From contig KZ627155.1 of assembly GCA_002917775.1 (NCBI GenBank), positions 344,675-408,674 of the forward strand: a stretch of DNA of 64,000 nucleotides, written 5' to 3'. Below are positions 33,867 through 45,465 of the stretch, one piece after another (the stretch's first letter is position 1; each line of letters starts with the position of its first letter). A program made the position numbers and the translations under genes. The notes beneath the pieces are model-generated. The model was not told the DNA's origin and searched no databases. It saw nothing but the letters and a program-made list of their open reading frames with translations. Source of the stretch: Glaciozyma antarctica PI12. Taxonomy: Eukaryota; Basidiomycota; Microbotryomycetes; Kriegeriales; Camptobasidiaceae.

Positions 33867-35570
33867 ATGAGACCCGTTGTTGGCTTAGCGAAGAAGCGCC
33901 CGCAGACGTTCGAGAAGGCTGTGGGGAGAACACCGACGTTGGAAGATGTGGCGCAGCTCATCCAGGAGGGCAAGGTCAAGAACGTTGTGATTATGGTGAG
34001 CTCTCTGCGGCACAGAGCTCTCTGCGGCACAGTAGCTGATGCTTTCCGCGTACGACAGGCTGGTGCTGGGATCAGTACCTCGGCAGGGATGTGAGGCTTC
34101 TCCCACACCTCTTGAGGCAGCTCTCTGACCCTCTCCCGCTCGCACAGTCCCGACTTCCGCTCTCCTGAGACGGGCCTTTACAGCAATTTGGAGAAGTACG
34201 AGGTGCGGCTCGCTTGCCTGTCAGCCGAGGAGCTTTGCTGAGCGTGTTCCTCTCTGCAGCTGCCCTAGTGCGTCCTCCCCTTGTCACCCTCGCCTCGTCG
34301 CTCTTCTAACAGCCTCTTGCAGTCCCGAAGCCATCTTCGACATCGACTACTTTGTCAAGCAGCCTCACGCTTTCTTCGCTCTCGCCAAGGAGCTCTACCC
34401 GGGCAACTTCAAGCCGACGCACACACACTACTTCTTCAAGCTACTGCAGGAGAAGGGCATACTCCGGACTGTGTGCGCTCGTCTTTCGTACTTCTCAAGG
34501 AGGGGAAGCTAATTGGTGGCGCGCAGGTTCACGCAGAACATTGATACGCTGGAGCGAATAGCAGGACTGGACGAGGAGTCCGTAATCGAAGCGCATGGTG
34601 CGTCTTCCCTGAGACGGGGCTGCGTGGCGTGAGCTGATATCATCTTTGCAGGCTCCTTCGCCTCGGCAGAATGCCTCGAGTGCAAACATCAATACACGAA
34701 GGAGGAGATCAGGCCGCAGATTGATCGAGGAGAGGTCGTTTGGTGCTCGCAACCGAGCTGCAAAGGACGCTCAAGAGCTCTGGTGCGCCATTCCCCTCGC
34801 TCGCTACCGAACATTCACTGACTCTCTATACAGGTCAAGCCCAAAATCGTCTTCTTCGGCGAAGGCCTCCCCGAGCGATTCTACCATCGCCTCCCCGTCC
34901 GTTTCTCCTCCCCTCCCCTCGCTCTCCACTCACGTTCTCCCCACAGGACTTTCACATCTGCGACCTCCTCATCGTACTCGGCACCTCCCTCTCCGTCCAA
35001 CCCTTCGCCTCCCTCATCCACCGCGTCCCCCTCTCCTGCCCTCGCCTCCTCCTGAACCTCGAAGCCGTCGGCGAAGCCCCTCGCTCCAGTTCCTCCTACC
35101 CCTGCTCCGACGACTTGGATGACGGCTTTGATTTCGATGGCCATACGGGTCGTGCGAGGGGGATCAGGGACGTCCTGTGGAAGGGCTCTAGCGATGAAGG
35201 GGTCAAGACGTTGTGCCGGGCTTTGGAGTGGGAGGAAGAGTTGGAGGAGATGTACGTGCGGGAGAGGGGGCTGCTAGATTTGGAGAGTGGGAAGGAGCCG
35301 GAGACGGAGAGTGAGGAGGAGAGCGAAGTGGAGAGGAAGCGAGAGGAGATTATTGATGCGGTGGCGGAGGCGGAGGTTATTGGGCTGGATGAGGAGCGGA
35401 GACAGGAGAAGGTGGCGAGGGAGGAGGAGGAGGTTGAGGCGCTGATGAAGGCGGTGGTGGCGCTGGAGTTGGAGGCCGAGGTCGAGCTGGTGGTCGCCAT
35501 CGAACCAGTCGCTCCAGCGTCCCCTGCCTCCGTTCCCCCCGCTCCCGATTCTCCCAAAGCAGTTTTGTAG
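33867..35570 (+). CDS. HST2: Class I sirtuin, NAD-dependent deacetylase (Hst2/SIRT2 type)
   Basis: Exons 33867-33995, 34059-34090, 34148-34202, 34260-34267, 34323-34472, 34527-34597, 34652-34782, 34834-34896 and 34947-35570 sum to exactly 421 codons. NAD-binding [17 protein letters not shown], then [44 protein letters not shown] with the catalytic His in EAHGSF, zinc Cys pairs (CLECK, and WCSQPSC), and [14 protein letters not shown]. These match the Hst2 branch, not Sir2 or SIRT5. The C-terminus from about residue 300 is long, acidic and Glu-rich, ending in a Pro/Ala stretch. Exon 4 is only 8 nt. The start is the first ATG in a frame that stays open further upstream. Confidence 0.95.
33999..34032 (+). 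repeat. Perfect 17-nt tandem duplication inside HST2 intron 1
   Basis: The unit AGCTCTCTGCGGCACAG occurs twice back-to-back (33999-34015, 34016-34032) just after the donor and before the CTGAT branch region. It lengthens the intron without creating another in-frame exon. Confidence 0.85.
34260..34267 (+). other. 8-nt microexon of HST2
   Basis: CTGCCCTA between a CTCTGCAG acceptor and a GTGCGT donor. It encodes Leu-Pro and two bases of Tyr, joining KYE to [10 protein letters not shown], and gives the family-conserved LPYPEA. Total coding length is a multiple of three only with this exon. Confidence 0.9.
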
Positions 35571-35625
35571 ATAGATCCTTTTTCACTATGCAACCTTGTT
35601 GTCGGACAGCTTTCGATTCCCTCTC

Positions 35626-36683
35626 CTACAGCGGTTTCCGCACGCCTGCGAAGTAGTTGACCTGCTCCCCGACTCCTCCCCAATCGCCCATCCCCAACAA
35701 CCTCCAACCGCCCTTCAGCGGGTCATAAAAGCATCCCCTCCTCTCCATCCCGTACCAGCCCTTCTCGTCGAAGAACGCCTGCAGCTCCTCGGGCTTGACG
35801 AACTTGGAGTAGGTGTGCGTGCCGGGAGTGACGAGGCGGAGGACGGTTTCGGCCATGGTGAGGGTGAGGAGCTGAGCGAGAGGAGTGCGGGAGATGGTGG
35901 AGAGGAGGAGGAGGCCGCCGGGCTGTTCGTAGAAGTTTAGTAGAGGTGGGGGAGGGGAGGGAGAAGACGCACTTTTGTTAGATCGCCGAGGCAGGAGAGG
36001 AAGCCTCGTGGATCTTCAACGTGCTCTAGCACTTCCATCGCACAGACGATGTCGAACTGCTTTCCCTGCTTGACGAGATCCTCCGCTGCGCAATGCCGGT
36101 ATTCGAGGGTGTTGAGAGAGGTGGAGGAACCGGAAGAAGTGGAGTCGTGGAGTGGAGGGATAGGAGAGGATGGTAGGACGAAGGATGGGTCGTAAGCTGC
36201 GTGGGTTTGGGCGACAGAGATGTTGGAGGAGGAGGCGTCGATGGCGAGAGTGGACGCCCCGAGTCGTGATATTGCCTGCGAGAGCACACGGTCAGCTCTG
36301 GCGACCCTCCAATCCTCCTGATAGCACTACAGCAACATCTCCTCAAGCTGTGGGCGGTCTTGCTGCACGTCCGAACCGCAACTCACCTCGGCAAAGATCC
36401 CCCCGCCGCACCCGACATCCAGCACCTCCTTCCCCTCCAGCCATCGACTCCCCACAAGCTCCTCATCCCGCTGTATCGACTCGCGCATGAACTGCACTCG
36501 AGCAGGGTTCATCCGATGCAAGAGGGCGAACTCCCCCGTCGGATCCCACCAGTGCGCCGAGAGGGCGGAGAAGTGCGCGATCTCGGAGGGGGAGATGGTG
36601 TTGGTTGGTGGAGGTGCGGAGAGGCGGGAGGAGGTGCAGAGGGAGCGGACGAGCCGGCTGCTGGCTGGTGCTAGGCGGAGCAT
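35626..36683 (-). CDS. COQ3: Mitochondrial ubiquinone biosynthesis O-methyltransferase
   Basis: Catalyses both O-methylations in coenzyme Q synthesis at the inner mitochondrial membrane. Exons 36683-36387, 36275-35973 and 35922-35626, exactly 299 codons, the usual length. The N-terminus MLRLAPASSRLVRSLCTSSR is a mitochondrial presequence. The family signature HWWDPTGEFALLHRMNPAR comes next, followed by the SAM-binding VLDVGCGGGIFAE, then AMEVLEHVEDPRGFL, PGGLLLLSTISRTP, THTYSKFVKPEEL and the C-terminal VNYFAG. All conserved parts are present and frames are clean. Confidence 0.96.
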
Positions 36684-36729
36684 CTTGGCGGCGGTTTGAC
36701 GGTGGCGGGAGAAGGGAGAAGAGGAAGCA

Positions 36730-38071
36730 GTCTGTCGTTCGTCTCTTGTCCTCCTACCACGTCCTGCTTTCGCTGCTTCCGCTCTCTGTAACGACCGAGT
36801 ACATTGGCTCAAGTACGTTGTCTTCCCTGGTACGCTTCCGAGGAGAGCTAATCCCGCGCTCCCCCAGCTGTGCCCTCGACGCTCCGTCTCGCCTTCTCTT
36901 CTGCGTGGCGGCGCTGAACGACCTTCCAACCAGTAGGTGGAGCGTCTCCCACGTGCCCGGAATCTATCTAACACCTGTCTATAGTGAGCTCTGTTACGGC
37001 ATCACCGTCAACGTCCACGACCTCGTTCGTGGCGCGCGAGCCTTCACCAAGATCACCAAGAAAGCTAACGAGGAAGACTAGCGAGGAAGAAGCGACCCAG
37101 GACAGGAATAATCGACACATGAAGGTATCGCCAGTGACACGTACCCCTCGAGAATGTCACCTCCCCCTCCAGCAGCCTTGCGACTCTCCCCGCCGAACTC
37201 CTCCTTCTCATTCGCGACCACCTCCGCCACTCGTATGTCGCTGCCGAGCCGTCGTACTGGATCAACGAGCTGCATTGGAGCGTCTTTGCCGGAATTGACG
37301 AGGATTGGAATCGTGCGAGGGGTTGGCGGAGGCCCTGGAGCGAGGAGATGTGGAACCTGCACGAGGAAGTGGATGACTGCGACCTCTGCATGAACGTGAT
37401 ATATGGCCAGGGAGGTAAACNTNAAGGNNGAACCAAAAACNGGNNTAAGNNNNNNNNNTTNCAACNNGAATNCAAAACNCCNGGTACGTCCACCTCAACC
37501 NCCTCGGAGTCCCTTGCTGACGTTTCGCGCACAGATCAAGCTTCTCCGCCAGCTCGTCCAACACTATGGCATATCGATACCCAGCACGCGTTGTCTCAAT
37601 GTCACCTACGACATCGACGCTCGCTATTGTAGCCTCGTCGTGGCGCTCCCACTCGCCCGCGAGGACGCCCTTACAAAAACGCTCTCCGCGTCGGAGGATC
37701 ACGAGACGTCGTCGAGCTACCACAACGTGCCTTACGAAGAGCAAGAATTTCAGACGGCGACTTATTTCGACCCTACCTTCTTCCAGACGAGTGAGGCCGA
37801 CGATCGCAAGTTCCGACGTCTCGTTCAAGATCTCGAGCTCAGAATTGAAAAGGTCGACGGAGCGACTGCGAGACGCTGGACGAAGAACGAGGTCGACGAG
37901 AAGCGTCGTGCGGCGGAGAAGGGGGCGTGGGAGAAGGAGAAGGAGGAAAAGCGTTTGGGGAGGGTCGGGGGCGAGGTCAGAAGCGACAGCACGGTGGCGA
38001 ATAAGGATGAGGGAGATCAGGTGGTTCGGCCGAGGTGGATGCTCGTGCACAAAACGATCAACGAGGTTTAG
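36730..38071 (+). pseudogene. F-box-like repeat-family gene, copy C (probably damaged)
   Basis: Same order of parts as copy B. A Leu-rich exon (HVLLSLLPLSVTTEYIG, near 36760); an exon starting AVPSTLRL (near 36870) that reads into a stop where B reads on; an exon CYGITVNVHDLVRGARAF (near 36981) that stops early (KKANEED); the F-box-like exon SLATLPAELLLLIRDHLRHS (near 37180) with WSEEMWNLHEEVDDCDLC. Then a stretch of scattered Ns, and a last exon from about 37535 (IKLLRQLVQHYGISIPSTR, LQ-type FQTATYFDPTFFQTS, FRRLVQDLELRIEKVDG) to a TAG ending at 38071. The C-terminal exon is intact over about 178 codons, so the copy may be recent, but its 5' half looks broken. Confidence 0.5.
37422..37501. 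other. Scattered ambiguous bases inside family copy C
   Basis: About 30 Ns interspersed with called bases rather than a solid run, as when reads from several near-identical copies are merged into one consensus. Confidence 0.9.
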
Positions 38072-38119
38072 TGGTGTGGAACCCTGGTTGACATCGAGCA
38101 AATCAAGTGAAAGGAGGCG

Positions 38120-38153
38120 GGAGAGAGCGAGAGAGCGAGAGAGTGAGAGAGCA
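38120..38153. repeat. GAGA-rich microsatellite
   Basis: Imperfect run of GAGAGAGC/GAGAGAGT units about 50 nt after the stop of family copy C and upstream of the cystathionine gamma-synthase gene. Confidence 0.8.
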
Positions 38154-38400
38154 AGGGGATGGGCCGGATGGGTCCTTGGAGCAGCGTCGTGCAGAACAAC
38201 GCACTTCACCTCAGCTTAGACTCCCACTGACTGATCGTCACAAGGAAAGGCGCGTTAGAGGAGAGGAGAGGAGCAGCTCGCTCGGCCACGACAGCGCGTC
38301 GCGACTTGGGGCGCGATTCGGGCCCACTGCTTCTCTGCCTCTCTCCGCACCACTTCTCAGCAAAGAGCTCAAAAGCAGCTCATATCAACACTCTACGACC

Positions 38401-40694
38401 ATGCCAGGCATTTCGTTTGGCGTCTGCGCCCCGCCGCCGTCTCCTGTCGGAGCTGTTATCCCCTCGATGACTCCCCACGCCGTCTCCGTCTCTCTCCCGA
38501 CATGGCAGGACAACGTCGACTACGAGGAGGGTTCCGAGAGGATCAAGAACAGCATGACCTCGGGCTACCCCAGGTTCTACATCCACCACCAGATTGACAA
38601 GGTGAGCTCACTCAAAGCACGCCTTTTTTGACTCGGCCTGACCCCTCTCCTTACAGCTCGCTCAACTCACGGCCGCACGATTCAGTCTTCCCAACGAGTC
38701 CTGCATCCTCCTCCCCAGCCAAAAGACCGCCGCCGCCTGCCGATCCTTCCTCGCCTCTCGCACGCCATCGGTCCCAGGGCGCCTCGTCCAGTACCCCGTT
38801 CAGTCCAGCAAGGCGGCGCAGGGCTGCGACCCGGACGCCAAGTTCAAGGAGCGGACGATCGTGCTACACGCATGCTTCTTCCCGACGGCAGATTTTGGCG
38901 CAGCGAAGCAGTTCTGGCAGCACACGGGGGACGGGATCTCGAGTCGAGTGGCGGAGCGCTGCCTGACTCTCCTTGGGGGTGATCGATTGCGATGGAGCTG
39001 AGCTTCCCACGAGCGTAGTGGAAGCTATCGCCGAGCCTCCCGCCAAGCTGTCGCGCTACGGCGCGAAGAACAAGCACTACGGCGCCAAACCCTCCGCACC
39101 CACCTCCGTCCCCATTACCCTCGACGCCTCCATCGCTCCTACCACTATCCCCTCCTCCAAACTCCGATACTCCACCACCCTCCCTCGCGCTCGAAGCGCC
39201 TCAAACAGCGGCGACAGCAGCCCTCCCTCTCTCGCCAACTCGATCGACTCCCTCCCCTCCCGCCGCACCCCTACTCTCCCTCCGACGCTCGCCCATACCG
39301 AACAAGACGAGGACGTTCTCACTCGCTACGTCGAAGAGCGATACGGGCGGAACCTCGACCTCTCTCTCGCCCCGCTCGCGAAGCTCGCGATGCGCAGGCG
39401 GATCGCTGGAGTCCTGAGGGAGACGCCTGGACAGGCGATCCCGGTGGAGAGGATTGAGAATGTTGACGGGGAGGAGAGCACGCGCGGAGTAGTGGGGCTT
39501 ACGGAGAAGGACGTCTGGCTGTACCCTTGTGGGATGAGCGCGATCTGGCATGCGCATCAGCTGGTGATGGGAGCGAAGGAGAGGGCGGGATTGGAGGTGG
39601 GGAAGAGTGTTTGTTTCGGGTGAGTTGTGCGATTCGGAGAGTGGGAGAGGAGCTGATGCAGGCGCGTAGATTCCCCTACACCGACACGCTCAAGATCCTA
39701 GAGAAGTGGGGTCCTGGCTGCCACTTCCTCGGTCACGGCCTCACCTCAGACCTCCCTGCCCTCCGCGACCTCCTCACCGCCGCCTCTCCTCCCATCCTCG
39801 CCGTCTTCTGCGAATTCCCCTCGAACCCTCTGCTGCGAAGCCCTCCCCTCGGCGAACTGAGGAAGCTGGCGGACGAGTTTGGCTTCATGATTGTGATCGA
39901 CGAGACGATTGCTGGATTCGTCAACGTCGAGGTGCTGCCGCTGGCGGATGTCGTCGTGAGCAGCTTGACGAAGGTCTTTAGCGGGGATAGCAATGTCATG
40001 GGCGGCAGGTGCGCATCTTCGTTCTCTATTCGAGGCCAAGCTGACTCGATTTCACAGTCTCGTCGTCAACTCCAAGTCGCCGTTCTACGACGCGCTCAAG
40101 GCGACTCAAGACGCCGAGTACGAGGATCACTACTTTGATGAGGACGCGATCTACATGGAGCGCAACTCGCGAGACTTCCAGGCGCGGATCGCTCGCGAGA
40201 ACCACAACGCCGAGATGCTCTGCGACATCCTCCGCCAACGTCGCGCCCCCGGTCCCGACCCAGTCGGCATGGCCCCCGCCCCTCCTCCCACCTCCCCCTC
40301 CTCCAGCCGGTTCGTCGTCAAGGACGTCTACTACCCCAAGTTCATGACGCCCGAGCACTACGAAGCGTCGATGCGACCTGCGAGCCCCGCCCTCCCCGAC
40401 TCGACGGGCTACGGCGGGCTTTTCTCGCTCACTTTCACCTCGGTCCTCGCCTCGCGAACATTCTTCGACGCCCTCCCTTGCTACAAGGGTCCGTCGCTCG
40501 GGACCAACTTTACCCTCGCGTGCCCGTACACGATTTTGGCGCATTATACGGAGATGGAGTGGGCGCTCGGGTGGGGAGTAGAGCCGGGGTTGGTGAGGGT
40601 TAGCACGGGGTTGGAAGATCCTGAGCTGCTGCAGGAGTGGTTCTTGGATGCGCTGGAGGCGGCGGAGAAGGCGGTTGAAGAGGCAGAGCAGTAA
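38401..40694 (+). CDS. STR2: Cystathionine gamma-synthase (fungal STR2 type)
   Basis: PLP enzyme of transsulfuration making cystathionine from cysteine and an activated homoserine. Exons 38401-38601, 38657-39619, 39670-40008 and 40058-40694. It has the fungal N-terminal module GAVIPSMTPHAVSVSLPTWQ, then SGYPRFYIH, FWQHTGDGISSRVAERCL, the cofactor region CGMSAIWHAHQ, IVIDETIAGFVNVEVLPLAD and the Schiff-base Lys in VVSSLTKVFSGDSNVMGG. The C-part reads YPYTILAHYTEMEWALGWG-like, then EPGLVRVSTGLEDPELL. About 712 aa. Exon lengths are one base too many for whole codons: the frame changes at the G5 run 38975-38979 (LTLLG then VIDCDGAELP), most simply one G too many in the consensus. Confidence 0.92.
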
Positions 40695-40933
40695 TTTATG
40701 TGGTCATCATCGTCGTCGTTTCGTCGTTCGTCGTCCCCGTCGTCGTCGTTGCCTGTCGCTCTCTTTGCTCCTTTTTGCGTCTTCCGCACGGGGGGCCTCG
40801 GCCCTGCTTGAGAAGGGCGGGGGGATTACTAATCTCCGCGGTGAATGTCCGGGTACCCCTCGATCCGCCGACCCCGCGTCCTTTGTCGCGATTTCGACTC
40901 TGCTCTTTCTCCCTCCTCATCTCCCTAAACGAG

Positions 40934-43420
40934 ATGATCCATACATCTCCGTGGAATCCTGTGCACTTGCCAGAATCCTCAGTTTTCGACTTCGGTGAGC
41001 TCAGCTTCCCCAAGTCACCCCGCATTCGCCCGCTCATTTGGCCTTCCTCTCCACAGTCTGGTCCAACCCGAACAAGATCCCAGACTCGGCGGTCGCTATC
41101 GTAGATGGGCCCACTGGACGAGGCATCACGTACGTTCCACCTGCAGAGCTCCTCGAAGTTCCACAGCTAACCGCGATCACGCAAGGCGGGGAGACCTCCG
41201 AACGCAGAGTCAGCAAGTAGCTTACGGCCTGAGGAACACGTTGGAGCTCGCACCTGGGAGCGTCGTCTGCATTTTCTCGCCCAACAGCTTCTACTACCGT
41301 GCGTTCAAGATTGTAGGAGGAGGGACGCAGCTGACGAGGGACACGCAGACCTTTTGGTCATGGCGCTGCAATGCGGTGGGTACGTCGTTAGTGGGGCTAA
41401 TGCGGCCTACACGACGACGGAGATGGCGCATCAGCTTGGGGATTCGGAGGCTGCCATCGTGAGTCTCTCTCACAGTGTGGAAGAGGTCAACCGTAGCTGA
41501 TGCGGACCTCCAGATCCTCTGTCACCCGGCTATCATCGACGTCGCCCTCTCAGCTACGACGGATCTTGGGTGGTCTCAAAAGAGGCAGCGCGAGTGTATC
41601 GTTCTCGCTGTCCGACGCGACGAAGCTGGACCTGCAGGCGATTGTGCGTCTTTCTTGCTCTCTCCTCCGCAAACATCGCTCATCTCTTGCTGCTCCAGTG
41701 TACAAGGCGTTCGACGACCTCATCACTGGACCTCTTCTCGACCCTCATCCTATCGCCGATCCCAAGAACACAGTCGCGTACTTGGGCTACTCGCACGTCG
41801 AGAAAGATAAACGTTCGGGAATGCAGCTAACGCGTCAACGAGCAGCTCCGGGACGTCTGGCAAGGCAAAGGGAGTTCGCACGTCCCACTACAACATGACT
41901 GTGAGCTTTTAACTTGCTGAAGGTGTCGCGTTCTGACGACTTGGCGAACTCCAGTCCGTTCTCAGCATTCTCGTTCCGTTCGACATCACTCACGAGGACA
42001 CTCAGATTGCCGTGCTTCCTCTGAATCGTGCGTCTTACTCTAGACACCTTTTCCTGGACTAGCTGACGCCTGTTTACGCCCAACAGACATCTACGGACTG
42101 GCGTGCGTCTCCTTCGCCAGAACCCTAGCTCCACCCGATCCAGGCTGACACTCTTCTCGCTCCACAGCAAAATCCTTCACTGGCCCATTTACCTCGGCAC
42201 CCGCGTCGTCGTCATGCCCAAATTCGAGCTCCTCGAATTCTGCTCCCTCATCGAGAAGCACAAAGTGACGGTATGCATGCTAGTCCCTCCCATCGCCCTC
42301 CTCCTCGCTCGCGAACCCGTCGTCGACAACTACGACCTCTCCTCCCTCCGCCTCGTCATCTCTGGCGCTGCTCCCCTCGGTCCAGAGCTCGAACGCGAGG
42401 TCTCAAAGCGGTTAAACACCAACGTCGCTCAGGTGCGTCTTTTCGCTCATTTTTGCTTCTTCGAGACGGATCTAACGACCTTTGCAGGCATACGGCCTCA
42501 CCGAATCCTCGCCTACGACTCACTACTGTCCTATCGCCAACCCCCGACCAGGATCTATCGGCCCTCCATGACCATGATGCGAGGCCGTATCTGCGACCCC
42601 GAGGTCCGTCCCTCCCTCTCCCTCCTTTCCTCCACTCACTCCCATCACAGACGGGAGAGGACGTCATGCCTGGAGAGCAGGGGGAGATGCTCTTGCAGGG
42701 TCCTAACGTCATGATGGGATACCTCAACCGCCCTGAAGCGAACGCCGAGACGCTCATTACCGACAAGGATGGGGTGTGGCTCAAGACTGGGGATATCGCC
42801 TACGTCGACCCCGAGGGCTTCTACTTCGTTACAGACCGTCTGAAGGAGCTCATAAAGTTTAAGGGCTTCCAGGTGCGTTCTCTCGTGTTCTGCGAGGTCG
42901 AGCGAAGGCTGATGAGTCTGGGGGATGAAGGTCGCGCCGGCGGAATTGGAGGCGACGCTCCTCGAATGCCCTTTCGTTGCCGACGCAGCTGTTATCGGCA
43001 TCTACGTCGAAGAGCAAGCGACTGAGCTCCCGCGAGCATACGGTACGTCGACCTCCCTCTCGAGGATCGAAATCTCGCTGATCCCTCGCTACAGTCGTCC
43101 TTTCTGCCGAGGGAAAGAAGCAGAAAGATCCCTCTGCAGCTGTGCGAACTTGGGTCGATGGGCGTGTCGCCAATCACAAGAAGTTGCGAGGGTACGTCCC
43201 TCTCCTTCCTTCCGCCCAGACCCATCGCTGAATCGGCTTCGCAGCGGCGTCAATATCGTCCTCACGATCCCCAAGAGTCCTAGCGGGAAGCTTCTACGAC
43301 GCAGTGCGTTCTTTCTCCGTTCGGTTGGAGGTCGAGACTGATTCTTTGCGTGCAGTTTTGAGGGAGGAGGCGAAGGCGGAGATGGCGGCGAAGAAGCCGA
43401 TGCCCAAGGCCAAGCTCTGA
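40934..43420 (+). CDS. Peroxisomal AMP-forming acyl-/4-coumarate-CoA ligase
   Basis: Sixteen exons from 40934-40994 to 43356-43420, about 553 aa. AMP-binding motif YSSGTSGKAKGVRTSHYNM, then HIYGLAKILHWPIYLG, VVVMPKFELLEFCSLIEKHK, SGAAPLGPELEREVSKRL, AYGLTESSPTTHYCP, GEMLLQGPNVMMGYLNRPEA, WLKTGDIAYVDPEGFYFVTDR, LKELIKFKGFQVAPAELEA and the C-terminal Lys motif IPKSPSGKLLRR. The protein ends KPKAKL-like (PMPKAKL); AKL is a type 1 peroxisomal targeting signal. Such enzymes activate fatty or aromatic acids. Intron 6 starts with GC (TACTC|GCACG), and exon 9 is 16 nt. Lengths are one base short: one C appears missing in the run near 42563-42567 (GPP then MTMMRGR). Confidence 0.93.
42087..42102 (+). 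other. 16-nt microexon of the CoA ligase
   Basis: ACATCTACGGACTGGC between a CAACAG acceptor and a GTGCGT donor. It encodes HIYGL plus part of Ala and restores the conserved NHIYGLA. Confidence 0.88.
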
Positions 43421-43560
43421 GCTCCCCAACTGGAAGGTCTATACCGCCAAGGAAGCGTCGAAAAGTCGGCGCACAAGCGAGGGCGATTCTTGCGAAGTTG
43501 GAAAATGGAATGTACAACTAGGTTGCACCGCACACGCTATTCCTACACCCCGAACGTCCC

Positions 43561-45465
43561 TCAGAACTCCATCGACTCGACCCCTGTACACCTTTCAACC
43601 CTCCAGCCAGCGACCGCGAAAAAGAGAAAAAAGGGGAACGCACCTCGTTTCGCCTCCCTCGCCTCTTTCAGAATCCCCTCAACATGCCTCTCAAACAGCT
43701 CCACATACGGCCTCAAACTCGTCTTCTCCCACTCCGCTTTCGCATCTCCAACATTCGTAGCCTCCTCGAGCTCCATCAGAAGCTTACCGACTGTTGGGAC
43801 AGCGTCGGGGTCGAATCGCTCGACGTCGGTGGCGAGGAGGGGGACGCAGACGCGGCCTGTTATTTGCGCGAAACGTTAGTGGGAGGAGAGCTGGGAGGAT
43901 GTGGATAGGGCGTACCAGTGCCGGGGTGGACGCAGAAGGGGGATTTGAGGAGATGGTTACGCTTTTTGGAAACTTCGGTATCGATGCGAGGGTACGTGTA
44001 CTGGATGAGGACGTCCGCTACTGCATCGCCGTACTTCTCCCTCGGCTGCACAACGAGAGGCATGAGCGAGAACCTACGAGAGAGAGGAGGGGGGAGGGAG
44101 GGGAACGTACCCTGCCTGCCATCTTGGAATCGGGGTCGAGGACTGCGATCCACCGGTCTGTCGAAGATGCGTCGGGCTTGTCGGCGAACTTTTTGGCAAG
44201 GTTCTTGACGGCCTCTGTGTGGGGTTTCGTTAGTGGGTGAGGGAGATGGAGGGGAAGGGACGGACCCTTGTCGGGGAGGAGAGCGAGGAGGGTCTCCCAT
44301 TGTTCTGGTTGGCGGAAGCAGTCTTGGTCCTTCAATACGACCTTGTCGAAGCCAGATTTGAGGAGATCGTACGAAGCTCTGCGGCATCGATTGAGCGCAG
44401 GTTTCGGGGCGAGGTCAGCGAGAGGAAGGACGTACTGAACGCTCGGGTGGAGTGGTCGAGGGAGGTTGACCTTCTTCTCCATCTTGGAGCCGCCTTTGAC
44501 GAGCTCGATGTAGTTGACGATGGAGCGACGCTCGTCGTCTGAGAGAGCGCAGGCGGCAGGGTCAGAGACCCAGCAATGAATTCCTCGACGACCAGAGTAA
44601 ACCCAGAGAAGGTGCTTGTAGCCAAAGTCCTCTGCAGAAGGAAATGAGCTCGGTCGTAGGAGTAATGAGGAGAAGCGGCAACGCACGTCGAAGGACTCGG
44701 TCAATCACTTTGACGGCCATGGAGATGAACCGCCAGCAGCGCTTGCACATGGCTTTGTCCTGGCAGCACGTTCGGATCTCGTCGTCTGCGCAACCCATCG
44801 TCAGCTCTCCCTTCACTTTCCACCCAAAGGAGCGCCCTCACAATCCGTCATATCGATATCGAACACCAGCTCGCGCAACAGCGGCTTCAACGCAGTCTTG
44901 AGCAGCGTCTTGCGGTCCTTCGGCTGCATCCACCACACTCGTCAGCTCCCTCTCCCTTCTCGAACAGTACCCGGACCGTACCCTAGCGCTGTACACTGGC
45001 CCAATCTCGAAACGCGACGGGTTGTGGAGGACAACATCCTTCTTGAGCTCGTCGGCGGTCGAGAACGACTTGTAGCGGAGGTAGACGTCGTTCTGAAGCG
45101 TAAAGGCAAACTCGCGGTTGGTCATGTTCTTCGATGGAGCTGCGCGGGGCTGGTTAGCTATGCCCTCGTGGCGAGCGAGAGGAGGCGCACCTTGGTCCTG
45201 GTTCAGCCAGAGGAAGAGCGCCTTGAAGGGGAACAAACGCCGGTAGAAGGTGAGCATGACCATTGGGTTGCTGAGATCACTCATGGTAGAGATGAGTGAC
45301 GGCAGCGAGAGTGGAGGAGGGACTTGGCGGGCTTGACATCGTCGGCGAAGAGGTCGTCGAGGGCTGCGCGAGGGTGAGTCCTGGAGAGCGGTTCGGAAGT
45401 GAAGAGGACGTACCGATGTTGTCAGCGTGAGCGGGATCCTGCTTCAGAGTGACTGGAGCGGCCAT
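43561..45465 (-). CDS. PRI1: DNA primase small (catalytic) subunit
   Basis: Synthesises RNA primers in the polymerase alpha-primase complex. Family blocks in order: MVMLTFYRRLFPFKALFLWL, NREFAFTLQNDVYLRYKSF, FEIGPVYSA, the catalytic acidic motif LVFDIDMTDYDEIRTC followed by zinc ligands CCQDKAMCKRCW, VYSGRRGIHCWVSDP, YTYPRIDTEVSKKRNHLLKS then PFCVHPGTG, and VPTVGKLLMELEE. A final short exon gives GVESMEF. About nine short introns. The first exon from ATG 45465 (MAAPVTLKQDPAHADNI) continues ALDDLFADDVKPAKS, but reaching MSDLSNPMVML needs a one-base frame change near 45320. The alternative is initiation at the ATG at 45284, which gives a normal primase N-terminus. Confidence 0.93.
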
